From Oscillospiraceae bacterium (lineage in GTDB: Bacteria; Bacillota; Clostridia; Oscillospirales; Oscillospiraceae): 6,674 nt of DNA. The stretch is taken from NCBI GenBank assembly GCA_017399325.1, contig JAFQDY010000218.1:1-6674 (forward strand), in the 5' to 3' direction. Below the pieces are notes generated by a model. It saw only the letters and a program-made list of their open reading frames with translations, was not told the DNA's origin and did no database searches. Positions 1 to 5,067 of this stretch are shown in pieces; within the stretch, counting starts at the first letter, position 1; each line of letters starts with the position of its first letter. The translations under genes were made by a program, and so were the position numbers.

Positions 1-166
1 GGTCTGTAAGGCAAGACACCGCTAAAATTCCTGCAGCCAGATAATAATCCGCGCTGCTCTTTGCATTCAGGTATATTGCAACATACACGGGAATCAGAGC
101 AAGCCGAAACAGGCTCAGTAGATTCGGTATGGTAAATACCTCTTTTTTCCAGTCTTTTATCCGCAT
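1..166 (-). CDS. CDP-alcohol phosphatidyltransferase (PgsA-like), N-terminal 55 residues, cut by window edge
   Basis: The protein starts MRIKDWKKEVFTIPN and carries the family's N-terminal signature: an IPNLLSLFRLALIP stretch at about residues 13-26, a first hydrophobic membrane segment (about 17-33), and a second one ending in SCLTD at 51-55. The final Asp fits the first Asp of the DxxDG-xx-AR CDP-alcohol motif, whose rest lies outside the window. Members are integral membrane enzymes that transfer a phosphatidyl group from CDP-diacylglycerol to an alcohol; PgsA, which makes phosphatidylglycerol phosphate, is the commonest. The acceptor (glycerol phosphate, or phosphatidylglycerol as in some cardiolipin synthases) cannot be decided from this fragment, so no symbol is given. 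The ATG at 164-166 has GGAGG at 176-180, 9 nt upstream. The gene lies downstream of the cortex-lytic cluster on the same strand but has its own promoter. Confidence 0.85.
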   Translation of the reverse strand, partial: MRIKDWKKEVFTIPNLLSLFRLALIPVYVAIYLNAKSSADYYLAAGILAVSCLTD

Positions 167-201
167 TCGTGTATTCCTCCGGCTTACGCACCTATACTTG
201 T

Positions 202-229
202 ATTATATGCCATTTTTTGATTAAATCAA
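202..229 (-). promoter_or_regulatory. Housekeeping (sigma-A type) promoter of the phosphatidyltransferase gene
   Basis: On the minus strand, TTGATT (229-224) is followed after 16 bp by a perfect TATAAT (207-202). The start site would be near 195, about 30 nt before the start codon at 166. The -35 box lies in a small perfect palindrome, TTGATT-T-AATCAA (229-217), which may be incidental. I see no terminator between the end of the upstream gene (256) and this promoter, so read-through from the cortex-lytic cluster is possible. Confidence 0.7.
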
Positions 230-255
230 GAGAAATTTATATGTTAGATGTCATA

Positions 256-795
256 TTAACAATTTCTGCAGGCCGTTTGTCGGTTGGCGCTGAGTGTAAA
301 GTGTTTTACAAGATACTTCCATGTAACCTTATCCAGTTCCCCGGTGGCAGGCAAACCTGCAAGAAACTGAAATGCCGCCAGCGCTTCACTTGTGGGATCG
401 TCAAACACGCCGTTATGTTCCGGTCTTATGATAGTTGGATTATCGTTTGACAGTTGGATCAGGATGCTTTGCAGCAGATAAATGTATGCATTGCTGTCTC
501 CGATTCGAAACACCTGCCCGGGTTCCAGGATGATCTCAATAGGCTCTGCTTTATCAACACGAATCAACGCCGGTTCATATACCGCGACGATTTTATCCCA
601 AGTGGATTGATCCGTCACGCCTGTCACCGGCAGATCGTACAAACGCTGAAATGTGGAAACAGAGCGCATAGTGGAAGGTCCGTATATTCCGTCGGGAACT
701 AGAGTCGGCAATCTGTTGTCGTCTTCGGCAATGACCCGCAGCATAGTTTGCAAACTTCTGATCGGTTGCTCTACAAAAGACTCGTTAGGTCTCAT
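256..795 (-). CDS. Small protein with two peptidoglycan-binding domains, accessory to the SleC-like enzyme
   Basis: This 179-residue protein consists almost wholly of two divergent PG_binding_1-type modules. The first spans about residues 10-75, with the hallmark PDGIYGPST at 34-42 followed by a helix ending FQRLYDLPVTG and then TWDKI. The second spans about 96-167, with HNGVFDDPTSEALAAFQ at 127-143, LPATG at 148-152 and TWKYL at 158-162. No catalytic domain, signal peptide or membrane segment is visible. The tail is CRNC, with two cysteines. Its ATG overlaps the upstream stop codon as ATGA (792-795), and its AGGAGGT (802-808) lies inside the upstream gene, so translation is probably coupled and made in proportion to that enzyme. 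Modules of this type bind cell-wall peptidoglycan. An adaptor that holds the cortex-lytic enzyme on spore cortex is an inference from context. Confidence 0.85.
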   Translation of the reverse strand: MRPNESFVEQPIRSLQTMLRVIAEDDNRLPTLVPDGIYGPSTMRSVSTFQRLYDLPVTGVTDQSTWDKIVAVYEPALIRVDKAEPIEIILEPGQVFRIGDSNAYIYLLQSILIQLSNDNPTIIRPEHNGVFDDPTSEALAAFQFLAGLPATGELDKVTWKYLVKHFTLSANRQTACRNC

Positions 796-2063
796 CTGAC
801 CACCTCCTGCCGAACGGGGTCTTGACCGCCGATGCTTAGATCACGGCCGGGGAATTGCGTCATTGTGGTTGTTCTGGCGTAGTTTGTTCGGGATGATTGT
901 GTTGTTGTGCCATTTCTTCTGAAATTACCTGCCGGAACAGCCTGATTTGCTGATGTATTATTGGTTCTTGGGAATGGTTCACCGTTACGCAGTGATGTGT
1001 TTTCGATTCCTGCATACTGGTCATAAATTTCATCCCAGGTCGTGGCGTCCACTGTTCCGGTTTCCGGCAATCTAAATCTGCGTTGCGCTGCCAGTACGGC
1101 GGCCCTTGTTGCCGGTCCATAGATCCCATCGACAGATAGGGGAGGAATCTCAGAGATATATGCAGACAATACAGATAGCATATACTGTAATTGTTTTACT
1201 TTTTCGCCGGTATCGCCGGACTGCAGGGAATTTGGAGGGGACCAGTTGATCGCATAAAACTGCTGTCCGGAACTACGCAATTCTGAGAGGGAGGTAACGG
1301 CAGTGTACAGACGAACGACCTCATACCAGGTTGCAGGACCGACGATCCCATCAGGAGTTAATCCGAATATTTGCTGAAATGCCCGAACTGTTGCTTCGGT
1401 CCTGCTGCCAAATATGCCGTCAACGACAGGAATTTTTGGAATCGCAGGATAGTTTTGGGCGATCCGGTTTAAGGAAACTTGCAGGATGACCACATTCGGA
1501 CCGGTACTGCCTACTCGAAGTGGTGTACCGGGGTAGGATGAGGTGATACCGCGAATAGGTGCATTGAGAACGGTCTCTACATTTCCGTAATAACTGCGTA
1601 GGATCTGCGTTGAGTTATAGCCTTGCTGGGCCAGATTCTGGCTTCCCCATTGGCTGAGGCCTTCGCAGGTGACAGTTGTTCCGTTGCAGAATTTTGCAGC
1701 CAAAGGCTCTACAAAGCCTGGTCTTCGCAAATAGTCGTTAAACAACTCATCTACCAGTCGGGAGATGCTATCAAAATAACTGCGTCCTTTTACAAAAAAC
1801 TGGTCGTATGCCGTTGAACTGGTTATATCAAAATCGTATCCACGGCTACGGTAGAATTCGGTGTACACTCTGTTGAGTGCGAAGGAAACAATTGCTAAAA
1901 TATTTGCTCTGAGCGCGCTTTCATCCCACGTTGGGTAGATCTCGCTGGAGGCGACATTTTTGACATAGTCAGAAAAAGAAACAGTTACATTCTCGCCGCT
2001 GGACGCAGGCGGTCCAATATGAACAGTGATTCTTTGGGGTACAAAAGGTGTTACTGTTGGCAT
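792..2063 (-). CDS. sleC: SleC-like spore cortex-lytic enzyme: SpoIID-like catalytic region plus two peptidoglycan-binding domains
   Basis: Residues ~28-165 match the catalytic part of clostridial SleC, the germination-specific enzyme that degrades spore cortex peptidoglycan. Diagnostic stretches are DYVKNVASSEIYPTW (32-46), ALNRVYTEFYRSRGYDFDI (62-80), STAYDQ (83-88), the Cys pair C126/C133 and GLSQWGS (135-141). E41 aligns with the essential Glu of SpoIID lytic transglycosylases (NVASSE versus VAxEMP), so it is the proposed catalytic residue. Peptidoglycan-binding modules follow at ~182-253 (VVDGIFGS 213-220) and ~281-350 (SVDGIYGPATR 310-320). A polar Thr/Asn/Arg-rich tail fills 355-423. 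Known SleC proteins are ~430 residues with an N-terminal pre/pro region and usually one binding domain. Here the pre-region is a separate gene and a second binding domain is added. AGGAGGT (2068-2074) sits 4 nt before the ATG and overlaps the upstream stop. No signal peptide is seen. Annotation pipelines may call it only 'peptidoglycan-binding protein'. Confidence 0.85.
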   Translation of the reverse strand: MPTVTPFVPQRITVHIGPPASSGENVTVSFSDYVKNVASSEIYPTWDESALRANILAIVSFALNRVYTEFYRSRGYDFDITSSTAYDQFFVKGRSYFDSISRLVDELFNDYLRRPGFVEPLAAKFCNGTTVTCEGLSQWGSQNLAQQGYNSTQILRSYYGNVETVLNAPIRGITSSYPGTPLRVGSTGPNVVILQVSLNRIAQNYPAIPKIPVVDGIFGSRTEATVRAFQQIFGLTPDGIVGPATWYEVVRLYTAVTSLSELRSSGQQFYAINWSPPNSLQSGDTGEKVKQLQYMLSVLSAYISEIPPLSVDGIYGPATRAAVLAAQRRFRLPETGTVDATTWDEIYDQYAGIENTSLRNGEPFPRTNNTSANQAVPAGNFRRNGTTTQSSRTNYARTTTMTQFPGRDLSIGGQDPVRQEVVR

Positions 2064-2072
2064 ATGTACCTC

Positions 2073-2456
2073 CTATAAATTCTGTGGTGGTGTATCAAAT
2101 ACTTCCAACTTGTTCCAGGAATTTGGAAGTTCTGAAAGTGGTATCATTTCAAGGTTTTGAACAGTTGTGGTGTTTGCAAAGATCTGAAGGTTCTCAATTT
2201 CGATTGCTTCATAATTTTCCAGTCTGGCGTATAGATTTACCACGGTGTATGGGGTGATACCTATATTTGGACTTTGACTATCCTGCAAATCAGGAACTTC
2301 GATCGCAACCGGCGTATCCAGCGCGCCACTTCGGTTTGTCAGACGTAAGGCGATTGCGCCGCCACTGGCGTCTGTGATGGACACTGCTACATCCTTCAAA
2401 GGGATTTGAGCATAACTTTCAAATGCGCGTACTTGTATGTAACCTGTAGCGGACAG
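2073..2456 (-). CDS. SleC pre-region-like protein (stand-alone beta-sandwich domain), probable CTG start
   Basis: The 127-residue product (from CTG at 2456) begins (M)SATGYIQVRAF, continues with PLKDVAVSITDASG, and ends NLEMIPLSELPNSW...TPPQNL. This resembles the N-terminal pre-region of clostridial SleC, a carboxypeptidase-regulatory-like beta fold. Similar proteins are, from memory, annotated as spore cortex-lytic protein. In C. perfringens SleC this region is part of one precursor chain and is removed during maturation. Here it ends in its own TAG (2073-2075), directly before the enzyme gene with its own AGGAGGT, so this is a genuine split and not a frameshift. Start choice: the open frame continues upstream to 2567, and an ATG lies at 2472-2474, but that ATG has no Shine-Dalgarno because AAAGGAGG (2464-2471) lies after it. 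The only initiator-like codon at correct spacing (7 nt) is CTG 2454-2456, matching where the conserved sequence begins. A function as chaperone, inhibitor or targeting partner of the enzyme is inferred. Confidence 0.75.
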   Translation of the reverse strand: MSATGYIQVRAFESYAQIPLKDVAVSITDASGGAIALRLTNRSGALDTPVAIEVPDLQDSQSPNIGITPYTVVNLYARLENYEAIEIENLQIFANTTTVQNLEMIPLSELPNSWNKLEVFDTPPQNL

Positions 2457-2463
2457 AACATCT

Positions 2464-2471
2464 CCTCCTTT
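2464..2471 (-). promoter_or_regulatory. Shine-Dalgarno AAAGGAGG that points to a CTG start
   Basis: On the minus strand AAAGGAGG is followed by 7 nt (AGATGTT) and then CTG TCC GCT ACA GGT. The ATG at 2472-2474 immediately precedes this Shine-Dalgarno and could not be served by it. The other ATG within the spacer (2461-2459) is out of frame and would give only a short peptide. If CTG is not used, the ATG at 2474 would add six residues (MKGGDV) and would need initiation without a ribosome binding site. Confidence 0.65.
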
Positions 2472-2483
2472 CATGTTTCGGTT

Positions 2484-2511
2484 TATGCTATGCAGGAACA
2501 TAAAAGAAAGT
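2484..2511 (-). promoter_or_regulatory. Candidate sporulation (sigma-K type) promoter of the split sleC genes
   Basis: On the minus strand, AC (2511-2510), 17 bp, then CATAGCATA (2492-2484) fits the sigma-K consensus as I know it from Bacillus subtilis: AC, 16-17 bp, CATAnnnTA. The predicted start near 2477 would give a leader of about 20 nt holding the AAAGGAGG and leading to CTG 2456. This agrees with that start rather than the ATG at 2474. The sigma-K assignment is inference from the consensus and from the spore role of the genes. Confidence 0.45.
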
Positions 2512-2537
2512 TCCAGGGGTTTACAGGAACCCCTGGA
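2512..2537 (-). terminator. Hairpin overlapping a stop codon: weak terminator or attenuator
   Basis: A perfect 10-bp inverted repeat (2512-2521 and 2528-2537, arms TCCAGGGGTT and AACCCCTGGA, 6-nt loop) includes the last codons and the first base of the TAA stop (2521-2523) of the small upstream gene. Read on the minus strand it is followed by ACTTTCTTTTATG, an interrupted U tract. This suggests partial termination. The opposite strand has no U tract. The candidate promoter immediately downstream could then drive the split sleC genes independently. Confidence 0.55.
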
Positions 2538-2949
2538 GTTGACGGTTGTTGGTTTCTTCAAAATCAATCAGTTTGTGAGCAAGGTTGGACACCCGTTGAT
2601 CTGAGGGAGGAAACTGGTTCAGGTTCTTATAACCCTTGATAATGCCACGTGTGTTTCCTTGGATCATCATTGCTGCGGCTTTGGAATCTACATCGCCGAA
2701 TGATAATCTAGTACGTGTCATCATATTGGTCATTCCTTTGATCGCCGGGTCAAGTTCCTTTAACTCCCAGCCACGGGATGCAGCAATGCCGTGAGCCTCT
2801 TGTTCGAACGCATCGTATTCACGAAGTTGCGAGGTCAGTTCTTTGCGCAGACCGGATCTTAATGGCATATTCATAATGCTACGGATGCCGATCTGTCCCA
2901 TTTGTGTTGTTTTTAAAATTGAAGAAAGAATGTCTTTGCTACCTTTCAT
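2521..2949 (-). CDS. Small alpha-helical protein of unknown function at the head of the cortex-lytic cluster
   Basis: The 142-residue product is predicted helical throughout. Recognisable stretches are LSSILKTTQMGQIGIRS (8-24), REYDAFEQEAH (43-53), RGWELKELDPAIKG (59-72), then MMIQGNTRGIIKGYKNL and a C-terminal helix ending RQLQGFL. The pattern recalls conserved ferritin-like four-helix-bundle proteins of Clostridia (DUF2383-like), but I cannot confirm the family. No clear ExxH metal motif is present; the nearest is QEAH at 50-53. It has no signal peptide or membrane segment. The ATG at 2949 is preferred over a GTG nine bases upstream because GGGTGAT lies 4-5 nt before it and nothing resembling a Shine-Dalgarno precedes the GTG. 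It is divergent from asnB and lies 64 bp before the SleC pre-region gene, with a hairpin between. A spore-related role is inferred from position only. Confidence 0.8.
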   Translation of the reverse strand: MKGSKDILSSILKTTQMGQIGIRSIMNMPLRSGLRKELTSQLREYDAFEQEAHGIAASRGWELKELDPAIKGMTNMMTRTRLSFGDVDSKAAAMMIQGNTRGIIKGYKNLNQFPPSDQRVSNLAHKLIDFEETNNRQLQGFL

Positions 2950-2963
2950 AAATATCACCCATT

Positions 2964-2993
2964 ACAGTATGTCACGCTGACAAAAAACTATGC
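2964..2993 (-). promoter_or_regulatory. Candidate sporulation-type (sigma-E/G-like) promoter of the small helical protein gene
   Basis: On the minus strand, GCATAGT (2993-2987), 15 bp, then CATACTGT (2971-2964) is close to the sigma-E consensus (KMATATT, about 14-15 bp, CATACAnT), with one mismatch in each box. It also partly fits sigma-G. The predicted start lies only about 8 nt before the ATG at 2949, an unusually short leader, which lowers confidence. No convincing TTGACA/TATAAT pair is seen on this strand. The -35 box lies in one arm of the intergenic palindrome. Confidence 0.35.
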
Positions 2994-3016
2994 AATTTTT
3001 TGAACAAATCGCATAG
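2988..3016. promoter_or_regulatory. Palindrome in the divergent intergenic region, possible operator
   Basis: Arms CTATGCAATTT (2988-2998) and AAATCGCATAG (3006-3016) are inverted with one mismatch around a 7-bp centre. The site sits between the minus-strand spore cluster and asnB. It overlaps the candidate -35 of the former. A weak -10-like TAGAAT (3014-3019) for asnB overlaps its right arm, with no good -35. No U tract follows on either side, so an operator is likelier than a terminator. The regulator is unknown. Confidence 0.4.
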
Positions 3017-3045
3017 AATGTAGGGATTGAAAGGAGTTGGGGGAT

Positions 3046-4866
3046 ATGTGTGCAATCGCCGGAATATTGGGACTGCCATTTGATGCGCATATTTTAGACC
3101 GTATGTTAAAGAGTATGCTTCACCGTGGGCCGGATGGAACCGGTATTTTTATGGAGCGGGAATGTTGCCTACTGCATAGCAGACTGGCAATTGTAGACCC
3201 GGTGGGCGGATCGCAGCCAATGACGTTGGATCAAACCGATGAATCCTATGTGATTACATACAACGGAGAATTGTACAATACCGACGAACTGCGTAGCGAA
3301 TTAACCGGATTGGGGCATGATTTTCTGACCCACAGCGATACAGAGGTCGTGCTGCATGCGTACGCCCAATGGAAAGATGGGTGCGTTCATAAATTAAACG
3401 GTATTTTTGCATTTGGTGTCTGGGAGAAACGGAAAAGACGCTTGTTTCTTGCCCGGGACAGAATGGGTGTTAAACCGCTCTTTTATACATACGCTATGGG
3501 TGGACTCCTGTTTTCATCTGAGATCAAAACATTGCTGGAATACCCTAATATGCCAAGACAATTGGACAGGGAAGGTGCAGCGCAAATTCTCTTGCTCGGT
3601 CCGGGACGGATTCCCGGAAGCGGCGTTTTTAAAGATATCTATGAACTGAAGCCCGGTTGCTGCGGTTATTATAATGCCGGTAACTGGAAGTGGTGGCAAT
3701 ACTGGAAATTGCGGGACAGGGAACACACAGAAACCTTTGAGGAAACAGCTGAATGTGTCCGATATCTGGTTACCGATGCCATCCGCAGACAGATGGTATC
3801 GGATGTGCCAATCGGCACATTTCTTTCCGGCGGATTGGATTCCAGTTTGATCTCTGCTGTGTGCACTGCGGAACTTGGCAAAAACAATGAAAAATTGGAC
3901 ACATTCTCTGTGGATTATGAAAACAATGACCGCTACTTTGTTCCGGGGAAGTTCCAACCGAATTCCGACAATTCCTTTATAACACTTATGCAAGAAACCC
4001 TTGGAAGCAAGCATCATAGAACTGTTTTAGATTGGAAAGACCTGATTGATGCCTTGGAACAGTCTACAATTGCCCGTGATTTACCGGGAATGGCGGATGT
4101 GGATTTTTCACTGTTGGTATTTTGTCGGGAAATTCGTAGAGAAGTCAAGGTTGCGTTGTCAGGCGAGTGCGCTGACGAGATATTCGGCGGGTACCCGTGG
4201 TATCGTGACCCGGAGGTTCGCGCATTAAACGGTTTTCCTTGGGCGCAGAACACAAAACAGAGGGAAGCGGTTCTTCATCCGGATATCAAACAAAGCATTG
4301 ATCCGGAATCGTTTGTAAATGAGCAATATTTACAAACGATTAACGAATGCGACATATTACAGGGAACATCTGAGCAAGAAAGACGCATGAAAGAGATGGT
4401 AAATCTCAACCAAACCTGGTTTATGCAAACCCTTCTGGACCGTAAGGACAGAATGAGTATGGCCTGCGGTTTGGAGGTGCGCGTGCCGTTCTGCGACTAT
4501 CGAATTGCTGAGTATCTATACGGCGTACCCTGGGAGTACAAGGATTATAACAACAAAGAAAAAGGATTGCTGCGTTATGCAATGGAAGGCGTTCTACCGG
4601 AGAAAGTCCTGTGGCGGAAGAAGAGTCCCTATCCAAAAACATATGATCCGCAGTATTTGCAAGCGGTAAGCCACATGCTGAAGGAATTGCTTGCAAGGGT
4701 GGATGCGCCCATCTTCGGGATCGTAGATAAATCTGCGTTGCAGCAGTTGTCAGGCGCTGAGTTGACCTGGCCGTGGTATGGGCAACTTATGAAACTTCCG
4801 CAAACCATCGCTTATATGCTACAGATCAACTTCTGGCTGGAGCATTATAAAATTCAAATCGTATAA
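3046..4866 (+). CDS. asnB: Asparagine synthetase, glutamine-hydrolysing
   Basis: AsnB converts aspartate, glutamine and ATP to asparagine, glutamate, AMP and pyrophosphate in the cytoplasm. The 606-residue protein has the normal two-domain form. The N-terminal class II glutaminase has nucleophile Cys2, exposed after Met removal, with HRGPDG (26-31), SRLAIVD (45-51), YNGELYN (72-78) and Asp98 for glutamine binding. The C-terminal synthetase domain has the ATP pyrophosphatase loop SGGLDSS (261-267), SGECADEIFGGYPWY (372-386) and GLEVRVPFCD (475-484). All key motifs are intact. The start is the ATG at 3046, because Cys must be residue 2. AAAGGAG (3030-3036) lies 9 nt upstream; an in-frame TTG at 3037 is rejected. 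The gene stands alone, divergent from the spore cluster and closed by a strong terminator. No T-box or other riboswitch is visible in its short leader. A role modifying peptidoglycan or another acceptor cannot be fully excluded for AsnB-like proteins, but nothing here suggests it. Confidence 0.95.
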   Translation: MCAIAGILGLPFDAHILDRMLKSMLHRGPDGTGIFMERECCLLHSRLAIVDPVGGSQPMTLDQTDESYVITYNGELYNTDELRSELTGLGHDFLTHSDTEVVLHAYAQWKDGCVHKLNGIFAFGVWEKRKRRLFLARDRMGVKPLFYTYAMGGLLFSSEIKTLLEYPNMPRQLDREGAAQILLLGPGRIPGSGVFKDIYELKPGCCGYYNAGNWKWWQYWKLRDREHTETFEETAECVRYLVTDAIRRQMVSDVPIGTFLSGGLDSSLISAVCTAELGKNNEKLDTFSVDYENNDRYFVPGKFQPNSDNSFITLMQETLGSKHHRTVLDWKDLIDALEQSTIARDLPGMADVDFSLLVFCREIRREVKVALSGECADEIFGGYPWYRDPEVRALNGFPWAQNTKQREAVLHPDIKQSIDPESFVNEQYLQTINECDILQGTSEQERRMKEMVNLNQTWFMQTLLDRKDRMSMACGLEVRVPFCDYRIAEYLYGVPWEYKDYNNKEKGLLRYAMEGVLPEKVLWRKKSPYPKTYDPQYLQAVSHMLKELLARVDAPIFGIVDKSALQQLSGAELTWPWYGQLMKLPQTIAYMLQINFWLEHYKIQIV

Positions 4867-4880
4867 TCGACAATGTGTAA

Positions 4881-4919
4881 AAAAGCCTTTGGCATTGTAT
4901 ATCTATGCCAAGGGCTTTT
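4881..4919 (+). terminator. Intrinsic terminator of asnB
   Basis: A 15-bp stem (4881-4895 with 4905-4919, one G-U pair, 9-nt loop) begins 14 nt after the asnB stop. Its right arm ends GGGCTTTT and runs into TTTTGTTAT. The left arm begins with AAAA, so the mirror strand also has a U-rich end and it may act bidirectionally. It separates asnB from the apgM-serC operon. Confidence 0.85.
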
Positions 4920-4936
4920 GTTATGATTTCCAAATG

Positions 4937-4983
4937 AAATGAAAATACTTGCTATTTTTTTGTGAAAGTGCCGATTTTCATTT
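4937..4983. repeat. AT-rich inverted repeat upstream of the apgM promoter
   Basis: A perfect 10-bp inverted repeat, AAATGAAAAT (4937-4946) and ATTTTCATTT (4974-4983), with a 27-nt spacer, ends in a run of T just before the candidate promoter of apgM. The stem is AT-rich and the loop long, so it is a weak terminator at best. It could be an operator half-site pair, or chance in AT-rich DNA. Confidence 0.3.
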
Positions 4984-4988
4984 TTTTG

Positions 4989-5017
4989 TTGTAATTTGAT
5001 GCAAATGGTGTTAATAT
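4989..5017 (+). promoter_or_regulatory. Candidate sigma-A promoter of apgM-serC
   Basis: TTGTAA (4989-4994), 17 bp, then TAATAT (5012-5017) is a reasonable housekeeping promoter. A start near 5024 would leave a leader of roughly 45 nt before the TTG start at 5068. It is the best pair in the gap between the asnB terminator and apgM. The AT-rich surroundings offer alternatives, such as TTGATG at 4996-5001. Confidence 0.45.
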
Positions 5018-5055
5018 AGATAAATACATTTGTACGCCACTTAAAGACAGTGAAA

Positions 5056-5061
5056 AGAGGG
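5056..5061 (+). promoter_or_regulatory. Shine-Dalgarno that selects a TTG start for apgM
   Basis: AGAGGG at 5056-5061 is 6 nt before TTG AAA TAT GTG at 5068. The in-frame GTG at 5050 lies upstream of this Shine-Dalgarno and has no good one itself. Starting at TTG gives MKYVIVLADGMAD, the usual beginning of the family. Confidence 0.7.
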
Positions 5062-5067
5062 ATCGTC

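Noticed and set aside
169..702. Plus-strand open frames of 93 and 82 codons opposite the two-domain wall-binding gene
   Set aside because: They are antisense to a well-supported coding region and show no motif. The first also runs through the divergent promoter region of the phosphatidyltransferase.
860..1129. Minus-strand 89-codon open frame
   Set aside because: It lies inside the sleC-like gene in another frame and has no recognisable protein features. It is a shadow of the peptidoglycan-binding coding sequence.
2064..2075. Possible frameshift splitting one ancestral sleC gene
   Set aside because: The upstream frame ends in TAG after a conserved TPPQNL end. An AGGAGGT overlapping that stop serves a fresh ATG at 2063. 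This is an organised gene boundary, not a broken gene.
3037..3045. TTG start giving three extra residues on AsnB
   Set aside because: AsnB needs Cys as residue 2 to act as the N-terminal nucleophile after Met removal. Only ATG 3046 provides this.
3514..4017. Minus-strand 167-codon open frame inside asnB
   Set aside because: It is antisense to intact AsnB motifs, and its translation has no family features.
4867..5067. Riboswitch or T-box before apgM
   Set aside because: Apart from the asnB terminator, an AT-rich inverted repeat and promoter-like boxes, no conserved riboswitch core or T-box sequence is seen.
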